From assembly GCA_902788095.1 (NCBI GenBank), contig CADAIT010000001.1, positions 1-64,000 of the forward strand: 64,000 bases of DNA, in the 5' to 3' direction. This stretch comes from an uncultured Bacteroidia bacterium (GTDB lineage: Bacteria > Bacteroidota > Bacteroidia > Bacteroidales > UBA932). This document shows positions 32,034-39,550 of the stretch, in pieces (the first letter of the stretch is position 1; each line of letters opens with the position of its first letter). Made by a program: the position numbers and the translations under genes. Under the pieces are notes generated by a model, which saw only the letters and a program-made list of their open reading frames with translations, was not told the origin of the DNA and did no database searches.

Positions 32034-32432
32034 CCATTTCGGCAGGACCTGTAGCGGACACCACTCCAACCTGCACCACTGCGCACGCCATTACGCATGG
32101 GGATTGGGCAGGCCTCGCGTGAAAAGCAGTACTCACTGCTAACCAGCGGTCCATTCGATCCCCCACTGCTACGTTCCTGGCCAATATCGCGCCCCCTGGC
32201 AGTCCCGAACATGTCTGCCTTCGGTCTCCTCACCGACTTCCCCCGGCATACCGTGTATTCCTTCCTGCCATACCGGGCGCAGCGAGCGTATCTCCTTCCC
32301 CCTCAGCGAATCCACTGCGGATAACTGGTAAATTTTTCGCCACCTACCTGCAAAAATCGGCCTATTTGCATGTGACTGGTCTTTTTTCAACCACCTACCC
32401 GCACTCATCATCCTTCCATCCGCAAGTAGGAG
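32034..32432. other. Non-coding segment before the toxin-antitoxin-like pair
   Basis: I see no gene, tRNA-end duplication or integrase here. The only structure is a 13-bp direct repeat, CCACCTACCTGCA (32340-32352) and CCACCTACCCGCA (32391-32403), 51 bp apart, just upstream of the pair. These could be operator sites for the HTH protein. Short minus-strand ORFs in it have no recognisable content. Confidence 0.35.
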
Positions 32433-32528
32433 ATAATTATCCTCCGGCACAAAAAAGAGGGAGCCCAGTATTTCCGCATTATCAATATTGACGATGCCAT
32501 CTTCGACACCTTATCGGATGCTGTCAGG

Positions 32529-32870
32529 ATGCAAAGCCTTATTCTGGACATATCTCCAAACGCGGATTTAGACTCCATTTTCAAGCCACTGCATAATAGC
32601 AAAACCGCAGAAATATTACTTGGGAAAGAAAAGGCAAAAGGGTTCCGCACGTCTGGGCATCTCTCCTGGTTGAGACTGTACGCCATAAAACTGGAGCCAC
32701 AAACCTACGTTATTACGGGTGGGGCCATCAAACTTACCTATACCATGACCGAACGTCAACACACGCTCTCGGAATTGAACAGAATGGAAATGGTCCGCAA
32801 TTTCTTGATAGAAAACGGTGTCGTAGATTTAGATGGAATTATTGATTTAAGCGTAAATAACAATGACTAA
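32529..32870 (+). CDS. Toxin-like partner of an XRE antitoxin, start codon uncertain
   Basis: Protein of at least 113 aa with HLSWLRLYAIKLEPQTYVIT and GGAIKLTYTM in the middle; I recall similar ORFs upstream of HTH genes in Bacteroides but know no function. The first ATG is 32529, yet the frame stays open and protein-like to 32433 (IIILRHKKEGAQYFRIINID), directly after an AGGAG at 32429-32432. There the codons are ATA ATT ATC, so the ancestral start may have been ATG changed to ATA, or a rare ATA/ATT start is used. It overlaps the HTH gene by 8 nt, a toxin-first order like higBA. The toxin role is inference from this layout. Confidence 0.55.
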   Translation: MQSLILDISPNADLDSIFKPLHNSKTAEILLGKEKAKGFRTSGHLSWLRLYAIKLEPQTYVITGGAIKLTYTMTERQHTLSELNRMEMVRNFLIENGVVDLDGIIDLSVNNND

Positions 32871-33231
32871 AGCAATTGATGTTGTAAAGGCTCATCAGAG
32901 CACTGAGCCGTCCCAGTGGAAACAGCAAGCGCAATGGCACGTGGACAACTGGGCATGGATTAAACATTCCGCCCAAATTGCCATGAAAGTTAAAGGACGG
33001 TTAAATGCATTGGGCCTTACACAGAAAGAACTGGCAGAAAGAATGGGCTGCTCCCAGCAGTACGTATCCCTCATTCTTAAAGGAAAAGAGAATCTTACCC
33101 TGGAAACCATTGCTAAATTAGAAACGGCACTGGATTTTGAACTCCTTATCTACACACGGAATTTAGTATACGACTACAACGCGGCGCTGCTCGAAAAGCC
33201 CCAATACCTAAGCGAGGCCGAGAGTCCATAA
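32863..33231 (+). CDS. XRE-family HTH protein, probable antitoxin
   Basis: Protein of 122 aa with a clear helix-turn-helix: LGLTQKELAERMGCSQQYVS at about residues 49-68, then LILKGKENLTLETIAKLETAL. The long N-terminal extension (KQQAQWHVDNWAWIKHSAQI) and the position just after a small ORF with 8-nt overlap fit a HigA-like antitoxin that represses its own operon. Two 13-bp repeats upstream (32340 and 32391) are candidate binding sites. The HTH call is firm; the toxin-antitoxin role is inference. Base composition here is more AT-rich than in neighbouring genes, consistent with horizontal acquisition next to the tRNA. Confidence 0.75.
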   Translation: MTKAIDVVKAHQSTEPSQWKQQAQWHVDNWAWIKHSAQIAMKVKGRLNALGLTQKELAERMGCSQQYVSLILKGKENLTLETIAKLETALDFELLIYTRNLVYDYNAALLEKPQYLSEAESP

Positions 33232-33263
33232 TATGAGGACCAGAAATAGACCAAAATATTTGT

Positions 33264-33271
33264 TATCTTTG
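33264..33271 (+). promoter_or_regulatory. -7 promoter box of queD-queE
   Basis: TATCTTTG, 20 nt before ATG 33292. The leader would be about 15 nt, too short for a preQ1 riboswitch. Confidence 0.65.
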
Positions 33272-33291
33272 CAAAAAATTTGGGGATAACT

Positions 33292-33621
33292 ATGTATTAC
33301 GTTTGTAAAAGACTGGAAATATCATCGGCCCATGCACTGCGCCTTTCCTACGAGAGCAAGTGCGAGGACTTGCACGGGCATAACTGGATAGTGAAGGTGT
33401 ACTGCAAGAGCGAGACGCTGAATGCGGACGGAATGGTAACGGACTTTACGCACATCAAGCGGGATATCTGCGGCGCACTGGACCACAAGAACCTGAACGA
33501 GATACTGCCGTTCAATCCTACGGCTGAGAACATTGCCCGTTGGATCTGCGACCACGTGGAAAACGCCTACAAGGTGGAAGTCTGGGAGAGCGAGAACAAC
33601 ATGGCCGCTTATGAACGGTAG
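33292..33621 (+). CDS. queD: 6-carboxytetrahydropterin synthase
   Basis: Turns dihydroneopterin triphosphate into 6-carboxy-tetrahydropterin in queuosine synthesis. The zinc histidines are His14, His28 and His30 (SSAHALRL; DLHGHNW), the catalytic Cys24 is in ESKCEDLHGH, and DHKNLNE with PTAENIARWI completes the signature. Length 109 aa is typical of short QueD. ATG 33292 is used because the promoter box ends at 33271. queE follows 57 nt downstream behind a tandem repeat; queC lies at 25685-26326. Confidence 0.95.
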   Translation: MYYVCKRLEISSAHALRLSYESKCEDLHGHNWIVKVYCKSETLNADGMVTDFTHIKRDICGALDHKNLNEILPFNPTAENIARWICDHVENAYKVEVWESENNMAAYER

Positions 33622-33623
33622 CG

Positions 33624-33678
33624 GGTTGCCATTCTGAGCGAAGCCGGTTGCCATTCTGAGCGAAGCCGAAGAATCTCC
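33624..33678. repeat. Dispersed ATTCTGAGC-family repeat with 22-bp tandem duplication
   Basis: Two perfect 22-bp copies (33624-33645, 33646-33667), each GGTTGCCATTCTGAGCGAAG plus CC, run into GAAGAATCTCC and then the queE ATG at 33679. The whole queD-queE gap is this repeat. Confidence 0.7.
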
Positions 33679-34278
33679 ATGTACCGCGTCAACGAAATAT
33701 TCTACTCCCTGCAAGGTGAGGGTTTCTGGACAGGAACCCCCATGGTGTTCGTGCGCCTGAGCGGTTGCAACCTGCAATGCACTTTCTGCGACACGGACCA
33801 CAAGCCCGGCAAGGAGATGAGCGCGCAGGAAATCCTCCGGGAGGTGCAGCAGTACCGCTGTCCGCGCATTTGTCTCACCGGCGGAGAACCGTTGCTGCAG
33901 CTGGATGACGAGTTTATCGACACGTTCAGCGCCTACATCGTCCACATGGAAACCAACGGTTCCGTCAACAAGCCGGAAGTGAATCGGATTCAATGGGTTA
34001 CGCTCAGTCCGAAGAATCATCTTCCCGGCTATGCCGAACGGGGCAAGGTGAACATCCGTGAAGCCGATGAAATCAAACTGGTCTATGACGGTTCGCTTAC
34101 CGAGGAACAGATTTGCACCTGGGAAGGCTTCCCCGCCAGCCACCTCTTCCTCCAGCCATGCGATGTGCCGGACCCGGCGCTTCGGCAGCGGCTCCTTGAG
34201 GAGACCATCGGCTTTGTGCAGCGCCACCCCCTCTGGCGCCTCTCCCTCCAAACCCACAAACTCCTAAACATCCGATAG
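33679..34278 (+). CDS. queE: 7-carboxy-7-deazaguanine synthase
   Basis: Radical-SAM enzyme that converts 6-carboxy-tetrahydropterin to 7-carboxy-7-deazaguanine. The cluster motif is CNLQCTFC (Cys30, Cys34, Cys37), a standard CX3CX2C; LQGEGFWTGTPMVFVRLSGC precedes it and TGGEPLLQ follows at about residues 73-80. Length 199 aa fits the compact QueE type. It follows queD on the same strand behind a duplicated dispersed repeat and converges on ybaK across the palindromic array. Confidence 0.95.
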   Translation: MYRVNEIFYSLQGEGFWTGTPMVFVRLSGCNLQCTFCDTDHKPGKEMSAQEILREVQQYRCPRICLTGGEPLLQLDDEFIDTFSAYIVHMETNGSVNKPEVNRIQWVTLSPKNHLPGYAERGKVNIREADEIKLVYDGSLTEEQICTWEGFPASHLFLQPCDVPDPALRQRLLEETIGFVQRHPLWRLSLQTHKLLNIR

Positions 34279-34608
34279 AGTGACAGCTAACCAATTGGCT
34301 GTCAGCAAATAACAACATAATCCTCGTTCAAATTTTGAACGAGGATTAGTGTATAATATACTATCAATCAGTTAGTTAGCTGTCACACGTCCAGGGAGGG
34401 AGGCCGCCTGTGACAGCTAAGTTGTTGTTGGCCAACTTGTTACATTATAATCCTCGTTCGAAATTTGAACGAGGATTAGTGTACAATATACTATCAATCA
34501 GTTAGTTAGCTGTCACACGTCCAGGGAGGGAGGCCGCCTGTGACAGCTAATTTATTGTTGGCCAACTTGTTACAACATAATCCTCGTTCGAAAAATGAAC
34601 GAGGATTA
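34279..34608. repeat. Tandem array of 130-bp palindromic units
   Basis: Three 31-nt hairpins, TAATCCTCGTTC.../...GAACGAGGATTA, start at 34318, 34448 and 34578, exactly 130 bp apart. The spacers between them are almost identical and hold a second hairpin (TTAGCTGTCAC.../...GTGACAGCTAA) and a TTGGCCAA palindrome. Upstream, a diverged unit start (TGACAGCTAA at 34281) adds a partial copy. Single copies of the family lie at 31968 and 48602. It fills the gap between convergent queE and ybaK. The spacers are repeats too, so it is not a CRISPR. Confidence 0.8.
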
Positions 34609-34651
34609 GTGTACAATTATCTGTTAATCAACAGATTAGCAATCACAAAAA

Positions 34652-35122
34652 TTACAGGGGATAAATGCCGGCACCGACAAAATCGATGAGGGTTTGCGGC
34701 TCGATGCAGATTTGCAGGCCGCGGACGCCGGCGCTCACATAAATTGTGTCCCACAAAAGGGCACTCTCGTGAATGAAGGTAGGGAACGGTTTTTTCATGC
34801 CGATGGGACTGCATCCGCCACGGATGTAGCCGGTGAGCGGCAGCAACTCTTTCACATGAATCATGGCGCAGTTCTTGTTGCCGGAAATACGGGCCGCCAC
34901 ACGAAGATCCACCTCCATAGACCCCGGAACGACACAGACGAACAACCCCGTCCGGTCTCCCCGGAGCACCAACGTTTTGAACACCCGGTCCAGGTCTTCG
35001 CCCAGCTGTTCCGCCACATGGGAAGCCTCCAAATGTTCCTCGTCCACTTCGTAAGGAACCAGCGTATAGGAAATCCCGGCGGCATCGAGCAAGCGGGCTG
35101 CGTTTGTTTTCTGTAAAGCCAT
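34652..35122 (-). CDS. ybaK: Cys-tRNA(Pro)/Cys-tRNA(Cys) deacylase YbaK
   Basis: Trans-editing enzyme that hydrolyses cysteine mischarged on tRNA-Pro. VFKTLVLRGDRTGLFVCVVP (about residues 47-66), GYIRGGCSPIGMKKPFPTFI (about 97-116) and GVRGLQICIEPQTLI are the family motifs; the catalytic lysine is in FKTL. Length 156 aa is standard. A TAATTTTG box at 35127-35134 ends 4 nt before the ATG, so the mRNA is probably leaderless. With dtd, the window has two aminoacyl-tRNA proofreading genes. Confidence 0.93.
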   Translation of the reverse strand: MALQKTNAARLLDAAGISYTLVPYEVDEEHLEASHVAEQLGEDLDRVFKTLVLRGDRTGLFVCVVPGSMEVDLRVAARISGNKNCAMIHVKELLPLTGYIRGGCSPIGMKKPFPTFIHESALLWDTIYVSAGVRGLQICIEPQTLIDFVGAGIYPL

Positions 35123-35126
35123 GGTG

Positions 35127-35134
35127 CAAAATTA
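35127..35134 (-). promoter_or_regulatory. -7 promoter box of ybaK
   Basis: TAATTTTG on the minus strand, 4 nt from the start codon. Confidence 0.6.
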
Positions 35135-35169
35135 GTGAAATTATTCGTACCTTCGTAAATTCGGAGCTG

Positions 35170-35202
35170 CAAGATTCTTCGACTACGCTCAGAATGACAA
35201 GA
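35170..35202. repeat. Dispersed ATTCTGAGC-family repeat, inverted copy
   Basis: AAGATTCTTCGACTACGCTC followed by AGAATGACAAGAG, the reverse complement of the copies at 33624 and 21042. Short echoes (GAACGACAAAAGAG) follow at 35216 and 35239. Confidence 0.6.
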
Positions 35203-35257
35203 GGCGTTGGCTTGGAACGACAAAAGAGCCTCGTTCAGAACGACAAAAGAGGGCCGG

Positions 35258-35484
35258 CCCGAAAGAGGCAGAGTTTATGCTCAAACAGGACAGATTGGCC
35301 GAAATAAATAGAGCTATGCTCAAATAGGCAGAACGCCCGAAAAAGGCAGAACCAAACCAAAAGGCAGGACTACACAAATAGACAGAACGCCCGAAAGAGG
35401 CAGAGTTTATGCTCAAACAGGATAGATTGGCCGAAAAAATAGAGCTATGCTCAAATAAACAGAACGCCCGAAATAGGCAGAACC
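35258..35484. repeat. 132-bp-period direct repeat tract
   Basis: A block of about 95 bp starting CCCGAAAGAGGCAGAG at 35258 recurs at 35390 with few changes. Inside, the motif CAGAACGCCCGAAA recurs at about 35330, 35383 and 35460, so shorter sub-repeats are nested. The minus strand stays open through the whole tract, but that frame only reflects the repeat. It lies between divergent ybaK and recQ, where the recQ promoter would be expected. Confidence 0.75.
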
Positions 35485-35503
35485 GCACCCGAAATGACAG
35501 ATT

Positions 35504-37366
35504 ATGACAGCGCTGGAGGTACTGAAGACATACTGGGGCTATGACAGTTTCCGTCCCATGCAGGAGGAGATTGTCCGGGAAGCCCTGGCCGGCAGGGACG
35601 TACTGGCTATTCTGCCAACAGGGGGCGGCAAGAGCGTATGCTTCCAAGTGCCCGCCCTCATGCAGGACGGCCTGGCGCTGGTGATTACCCCCCTTATCGC
35701 CCTCATGAAGGACCAGGTGCAGAACCTGCAGGCACGGGGCATCCGGGCCATGGCCATCCACGCCGGCATGAACCGCCGGGAAGTGGACCTGGCCCTGAAC
35801 AACGCCGCCTACGGAGACTACAAGTTCCTGTACCTGAGCCCCGAACGTCTGCACACGGACCTGTTCCAGGCCTATATCAGCGTTCTCAAGGTCTCCTACA
35901 TTGTAGTGGATGAAGCCCACTGTATTTCCCAGTGGGGCTACGATTTCCGGCCCAACTACCTGGAAATCGGCCAGTTGAGAAACCGTATAGATGCGCCTGT
36001 CATTGCCCTTACCGCCACCGCCACGCCGCCGGTATGCGAGGACATCATGGACCGCCTGCGCTTCAAGGAAAAGAACCTGCTGCGCTCCGGCTTCGAGCGT
36101 CCCAACCTGAGTTACGTGGTGCGGAAAACCCAGGACAAACTGGGCCAGATTCTGAGCATCTGCGAAGGCGTACCGGGCACCGGCATCGTCTATGTCCGCA
36201 GCCGGGCCCGCACCCAGGAACTCGCGGAAGCACTCCGCGCAGCCGGCATTCCCGCCTCGTTCTACCACGCCGGCCTGGGAGCGGAAATCCGCACCCTGCG
36301 CCAGGAGGACTGGAAAAGCGGCAGGACACGCGTCATGGTCTGCACCAACGCCTTCGGCATGGGTATCGACAAAGCCGATGTCCGCTTCGTGGTGCACGCG
36401 GACCTGCCGGAAAGCCCGGAGGCTTACTTCCAGGAAGCCGGCCGGGCCGGACGCGACGGACTCCCCTCCTACGCCGTCCTGCTATGGAACGGCACGGACC
36501 AGACCCGCCTGCGGCAACTGGAGGAAGTCTCCTTCCCCAGCCTGGAATACATCGAGGACATTTACCAGAAAATACACATCTTCTTCGGGATACCTTATGA
36601 AGCCGGGACGGGCCGCATGCTCAAATTCGACCTTCCCAGCTTCTGCAAGCAGTACAAACTGCAACGGGCACCGGCCTATTACGCCATCAAGTACATCGAA
36701 CGGGAAGGCCACTGGACGCTTTCGGAAGACATGGACATTCCCACGCGCGTCCGCATAGAAGTTGACCGTCAGCAGCTGTACAACGTGGAACTGCCCAGCC
36801 CGGTGATGCCCGCCCTGCTGGAAGCCCTGATGCGCATGTACACCGGCATCTTTTCCTTCGCGCAACCCATTGATGAAGAAGCGGTTGCACGGAAAGTCGG
36901 CATCAGCGCCGCACAACTTCGGCAGGAACTGTACCAGCTCAGCGTAAACCATGTAATCCGTTACATCCCCGCAGATCATGCCACGGTGCTCTACCTCCAG
37001 CACGGCCGCCTGCAGCCCGGCAATGTCCAGCTCTCGCCCAAGCGCTACCGGATGCTCCGCAGCACCTACGGCGAGCGCGTGCAAACCATGCTGGACTACG
37101 TGGAGGAAACCACGGAATGCCGTTCCCGCTTCCTGCTCCGCTACTTTGGCCAGGAAAAGAGCGCCAACTGCGGCAAATGCGACCTCTGCCGCGCCCGGGC
37201 CGCCCGTCCGCAGGACCTGGAACAGCAGCTGAAAGCCTGGATTCAGCAACGGAACGCCCCTTACACCCTTGCCGACATCCGCAGCGCCTTCGGCACGGCC
37301 GACGAGAACTGGCTGCCGGTGCTCCGTGAACTCATCGACCGGAAAGAAGTTCCGCCTTACGCATAA
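35504..37366 (+). CDS. recQ: ATP-dependent DNA helicase RecQ
   Basis: 3'-5' helicase. Walker A LPTGGGKS is at about residues 35-42, the DEAH box VDEAHCISQWGYDFRP near 135-150, and motif VI QEAGRAGRDG near 310. The RecQ zinc-binding region (CRSRFLLRYFGQ, CGKCDLC) and a winged-helix follow. The protein ends at 620 aa without a full HRDC domain, although a short tail (TLADIRSAFGTADENWLPVL) remains. ATG 35504 follows the repeat tract directly; no TAnnTTTG box is visible there. Confidence 0.95.
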   Translation: MTALEVLKTYWGYDSFRPMQEEIVREALAGRDVLAILPTGGGKSVCFQVPALMQDGLALVITPLIALMKDQVQNLQARGIRAMAIHAGMNRREVDLALNNAAYGDYKFLYLSPERLHTDLFQAYISVLKVSYIVVDEAHCISQWGYDFRPNYLEIGQLRNRIDAPVIALTATATPPVCEDIMDRLRFKEKNLLRSGFERPNLSYVVRKTQDKLGQILSICEGVPGTGIVYVRSRARTQELAEALRAAGIPASFYHAGLGAEIRTLRQEDWKSGRTRVMVCTNAFGMGIDKADVRFVVHADLPESPEAYFQEAGRAGRDGLPSYAVLLWNGTDQTRLRQLEEVSFPSLEYIEDIYQKIHIFFGIPYEAGTGRMLKFDLPSFCKQYKLQRAPAYYAIKYIEREGHWTLSEDMDIPTRVRIEVDRQQLYNVELPSPVMPALLEALMRMYTGIFSFAQPIDEEAVARKVGISAAQLRQELYQLSVNHVIRYIPADHATVLYLQHGRLQPGNVQLSPKRYRMLRSTYGERVQTMLDYVEETTECRSRFLLRYFGQEKSANCGKCDLCRARAARPQDLEQQLKAWIQQRNAPYTLADIRSAFGTADENWLPVLRELIDRKEVPPYA

Positions 37367-37372
37367 AATTCC

Positions 37373-37380
37373 TATCTTTG
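37373..37380 (+). promoter_or_regulatory. -7 promoter box of the MATE gene
   Basis: TATCTTTG, 8 nt before ATG 37389 and directly after the recQ stop. Very short or no leader. Confidence 0.6.
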
Positions 37381-37388
37381 CACCGCAA

Positions 37389-38762
37389 ATGACCTCCGGA
37401 AAAGACATACTGCTTGGCCGCATACGCAAGGGTGAAGGGCTCAGTTTGGGACAACAAATCAAACTGTGCCTGATGCTCAGCTATCCGGCCATCCTGGCGC
37501 AACTCTCCTCGGTGATGATGCAGTATATCGATGCCTCCATGGTGGGGCATCTGGGGCCGGCCGCCGGAGCTTCCATCGGCCTGGTTTCCACCTGCTTATG
37601 GCTCTTTGGCGGATTTGGCATGGCCGTCACCAGCGGTTTTTCCGTGCAGGTGGCGCACCGGGTTGGCGCGGGCGACTTCAGCGGTGCCCGTTCCGTCCTG
37701 CGGCAGGCGCTGGTGTGCGTACTGGGCTTCAGCCTTTTCCTCTCTGTCGTCGGCATGGGAATCTCCCCCTTCCTGCCCCATTGGCTGGGAGGCGGCGAAG
37801 ACATCTCCGGGGATGCCTCCAGCTATTTCTTCATCATGTCGCTGTTCATGCCCGCCATGCTCATGGACTGGACCTGCGCGGCCATCCTGCAGGCGAGCGG
37901 CAACATGAAAGTACCCAGCCTGCTGAGTATCGGCATGTGCGTGCTGGACGTCATCTTCAACTATCTCTTCATTTACCTGCTGGACATGGGCGTCACCGGC
38001 GCGGCGCTGGGCAGCGGCCTGGCGGAAGTCATTACCGGCCTGGCCATGTTCTGGTTCCTGGCCGCGCGCAGCCCGGAACTGAACCTCAGGCAGGAAAAAG
38101 GGAGTTTCCGTCCGACGCGGAAAGTGGTGGAAAAAGCCCTGGGCATCAGCGGGCCGATGGCGTTCCAGAACCTCCTCATGCGCGGTGCGCACATCGCTTC
38201 CACCGTCATTGTGGCGCCGCTGGGAACCATCTCCATCGCAGCCAACACCTTCGCCATTACCGCCGAAAGCTTCTGCTACATGCCCGGCTATGGCATTGCC
38301 GATGCCTCCACCACGCTGGTGGGCCAGAGCATCGGCGCAGGACGCAAACCGCTGGCGCAGCGCTTCGCCTGGATCACCACCTTCCTGGCCATGGGAATCA
38401 TGGGCCTGCTAGCCATCCTGATGTTCCTCTTCGCCCCGCAGATGATGGGACTGCTCACGCCGGATCCTGACGTTATCGGCCTGGGAGCCCACATACTCCG
38501 CATCGAATCCTTTGCAGAAATCGGCTATGCCGCCTCCATCGTCGCCTACGGCGCCTGCGTAGGTGCCGGCGACACCCGCGTCCCCAGCCTCATGAACTTC
38601 TGCTCCATGTGGATAGTCCGAATTATTCCCGCCATTTTCCTTACCCGCATTTACGGCCTCGTAGGCTTCTGGATTTGTATGGCCGTGGAACTGAACTTCC
38701 GTGGCGTCATCTTCCTCATCCGCCTGGCCCGGGGAAAATGGATTTCATCGTTAACCCGTTAA
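37389..38762 (+). CDS. MATE-family multidrug/toxin efflux transporter
   Basis: Inner-membrane antiporter of 457 aa with about twelve hydrophobic segments. The duplicated MATE signature is visible: LSYPAILAQLSSVMMQYIDASMVGHLG at the start of the N-half (about residues 25-51) and GISGPMAFQNLLMRGAHIAS at the start of the C-half. ATG 37389 is used because the TATCTTTG box ends at 37380; the longer frame upstream is recQ out of phase. Substrate and coupling ion (Na+ or H+) are not readable. The following unknown gene starts 11 nt later. Confidence 0.92.
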   Translation: MTSGKDILLGRIRKGEGLSLGQQIKLCLMLSYPAILAQLSSVMMQYIDASMVGHLGPAAGASIGLVSTCLWLFGGFGMAVTSGFSVQVAHRVGAGDFSGARSVLRQALVCVLGFSLFLSVVGMGISPFLPHWLGGGEDISGDASSYFFIMSLFMPAMLMDWTCAAILQASGNMKVPSLLSIGMCVLDVIFNYLFIYLLDMGVTGAALGSGLAEVITGLAMFWFLAARSPELNLRQEKGSFRPTRKVVEKALGISGPMAFQNLLMRGAHIASTVIVAPLGTISIAANTFAITAESFCYMPGYGIADASTTLVGQSIGAGRKPLAQRFAWITTFLAMGIMGLLAILMFLFAPQMMGLLTPDPDVIGLGAHILRIESFAEIGYAASIVAYGACVGAGDTRVPSLMNFCSMWIVRIIPAIFLTRIYGLVGFWICMAVELNFRGVIFLIRLARGKWISSLTR

Positions 38763-38773
38763 TTTTCAAGTAT

Positions 38774-39550
38774 ATGCTTGCCATTGTTGTACCGCAACCC
38801 GACGACCGCCTCCTGGGAGCCCTGCTGTTCCAGAAAAGCAAGAAATTCAAGGTCTATGTTTCCGAAGACACGCCCGTCACCGCCGACTATGAAGGCCGCT
38901 TGAACATGGTCCACGGAAGCTGGAAGGAAGTGGAAGAGCCCCTGGTGTGCATCCTGGAACCCGGCGCCGTACCCGGCCCGCGCTTTGTGTGCCGCGTGCT
39001 TTTCTGCGCCTGGCTGTTCAAGAAGTCCCAGGTGTTCCACGTGCGCACCGGCATCTCCTACGGCTGCAATGCAAGCGCCAAAAAGTTCTTCAAGCTGGCC
39101 GTGGTGGAGCATGTCCCCGCCCCCCTCTCCAGCTTTGTCTTCCGCAGCGCCAAACTCCGGGAAATGTCCGTGTCCAGGCCGGACGGCAGCCTGGAAGTGA
39201 TTCCAACGGTAATCGGCTGCGCGCCTGTCCGTAACGTCTGGTGGGAAAAGCTTGCCTGGACCGCTCCCCTGCCGCCCCAGGGACCCGAAGCCGTGAAAGA
39301 ATCGGTGAAGAAGAACCTGGACCTTTTCCGCTGGTGCGAGTCCTTTTTCGGGGACGATAACTTCCCGCTTTCCGTAGGCGACCAGCTGGACCTGTTTGCA
39401 ACGGAACTCGCCCGTCTGTATCCGGACTACACCGAAGAGCAGCTGAGCGAGACCATGCTCAGTTTCCAGGTTTCACAGGGAATGGTAAGGAAAATGCGGG
39501 CTTCCAGTGCCCTCAGCAGCGCCATCAAAGCCAGGGAAAGACAACTCTAA
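38774..39550 (+). CDS. Hypothetical protein, 258 aa
   Basis: I do not recognise the family. The start ATG 38774 (MLAIVVPQPDDRLLGALLF) is the first good one after the MATE stop. The protein is soluble, without a signal peptide; the N-terminal two thirds look alpha/beta (alternating short hydrophobic strands such as EPLVCILEPGAV) and the C-terminus is helical and charged (SSALSSAIKARERQL). Several cysteines (CRVLFCAWLF, SYGCNA) are not in a known metal motif. It is probably co-transcribed with the MATE gene and ends in a 4-nt overlap with the convergent MBL hydrolase gene. Confidence 0.65.
   Translation: MLAIVVPQPDDRLLGALLFQKSKKFKVYVSEDTPVTADYEGRLNMVHGSWKEVEEPLVCILEPGAVPGPRFVCRVLFCAWLFKKSQVFHVRTGISYGCNASAKKFFKLAVVEHVPAPLSSFVFRSAKLREMSVSRPDGSLEVIPTVIGCAPVRNVWWEKLAWTAPLPPQGPEAVKESVKKNLDLFRWCESFFGDDNFPLSVGDQLDLFATELARLYPDYTEEQLSETMLSFQVSQGMVRKMRASSALSSAIKARERQL

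Noticed and set aside
31784-33240. Functional integrative element at tRNA-Thr
   Set aside because: No integrase, no duplicated tRNA end and no conjugation gene are visible; at most a remnant.
33272-33291. preQ1 riboswitch before queD
   Set aside because: The leader from the TATCTTTG box to ATG is about 15 nt, too short for any preQ1 class.
34318-34608. Regularly spaced 31-nt repeats suggesting a CRISPR array
   Set aside because: The sequences between repeats are themselves near-identical 99-bp copies, the period is 130 bp, and no cas gene is in the window.
35189-36397. Minus-strand ORF with repeated SANLSCLSINSASFG protein segments
   Set aside because: It is the 132-bp DNA repeat read out, then recQ antisense; no start context or domain.
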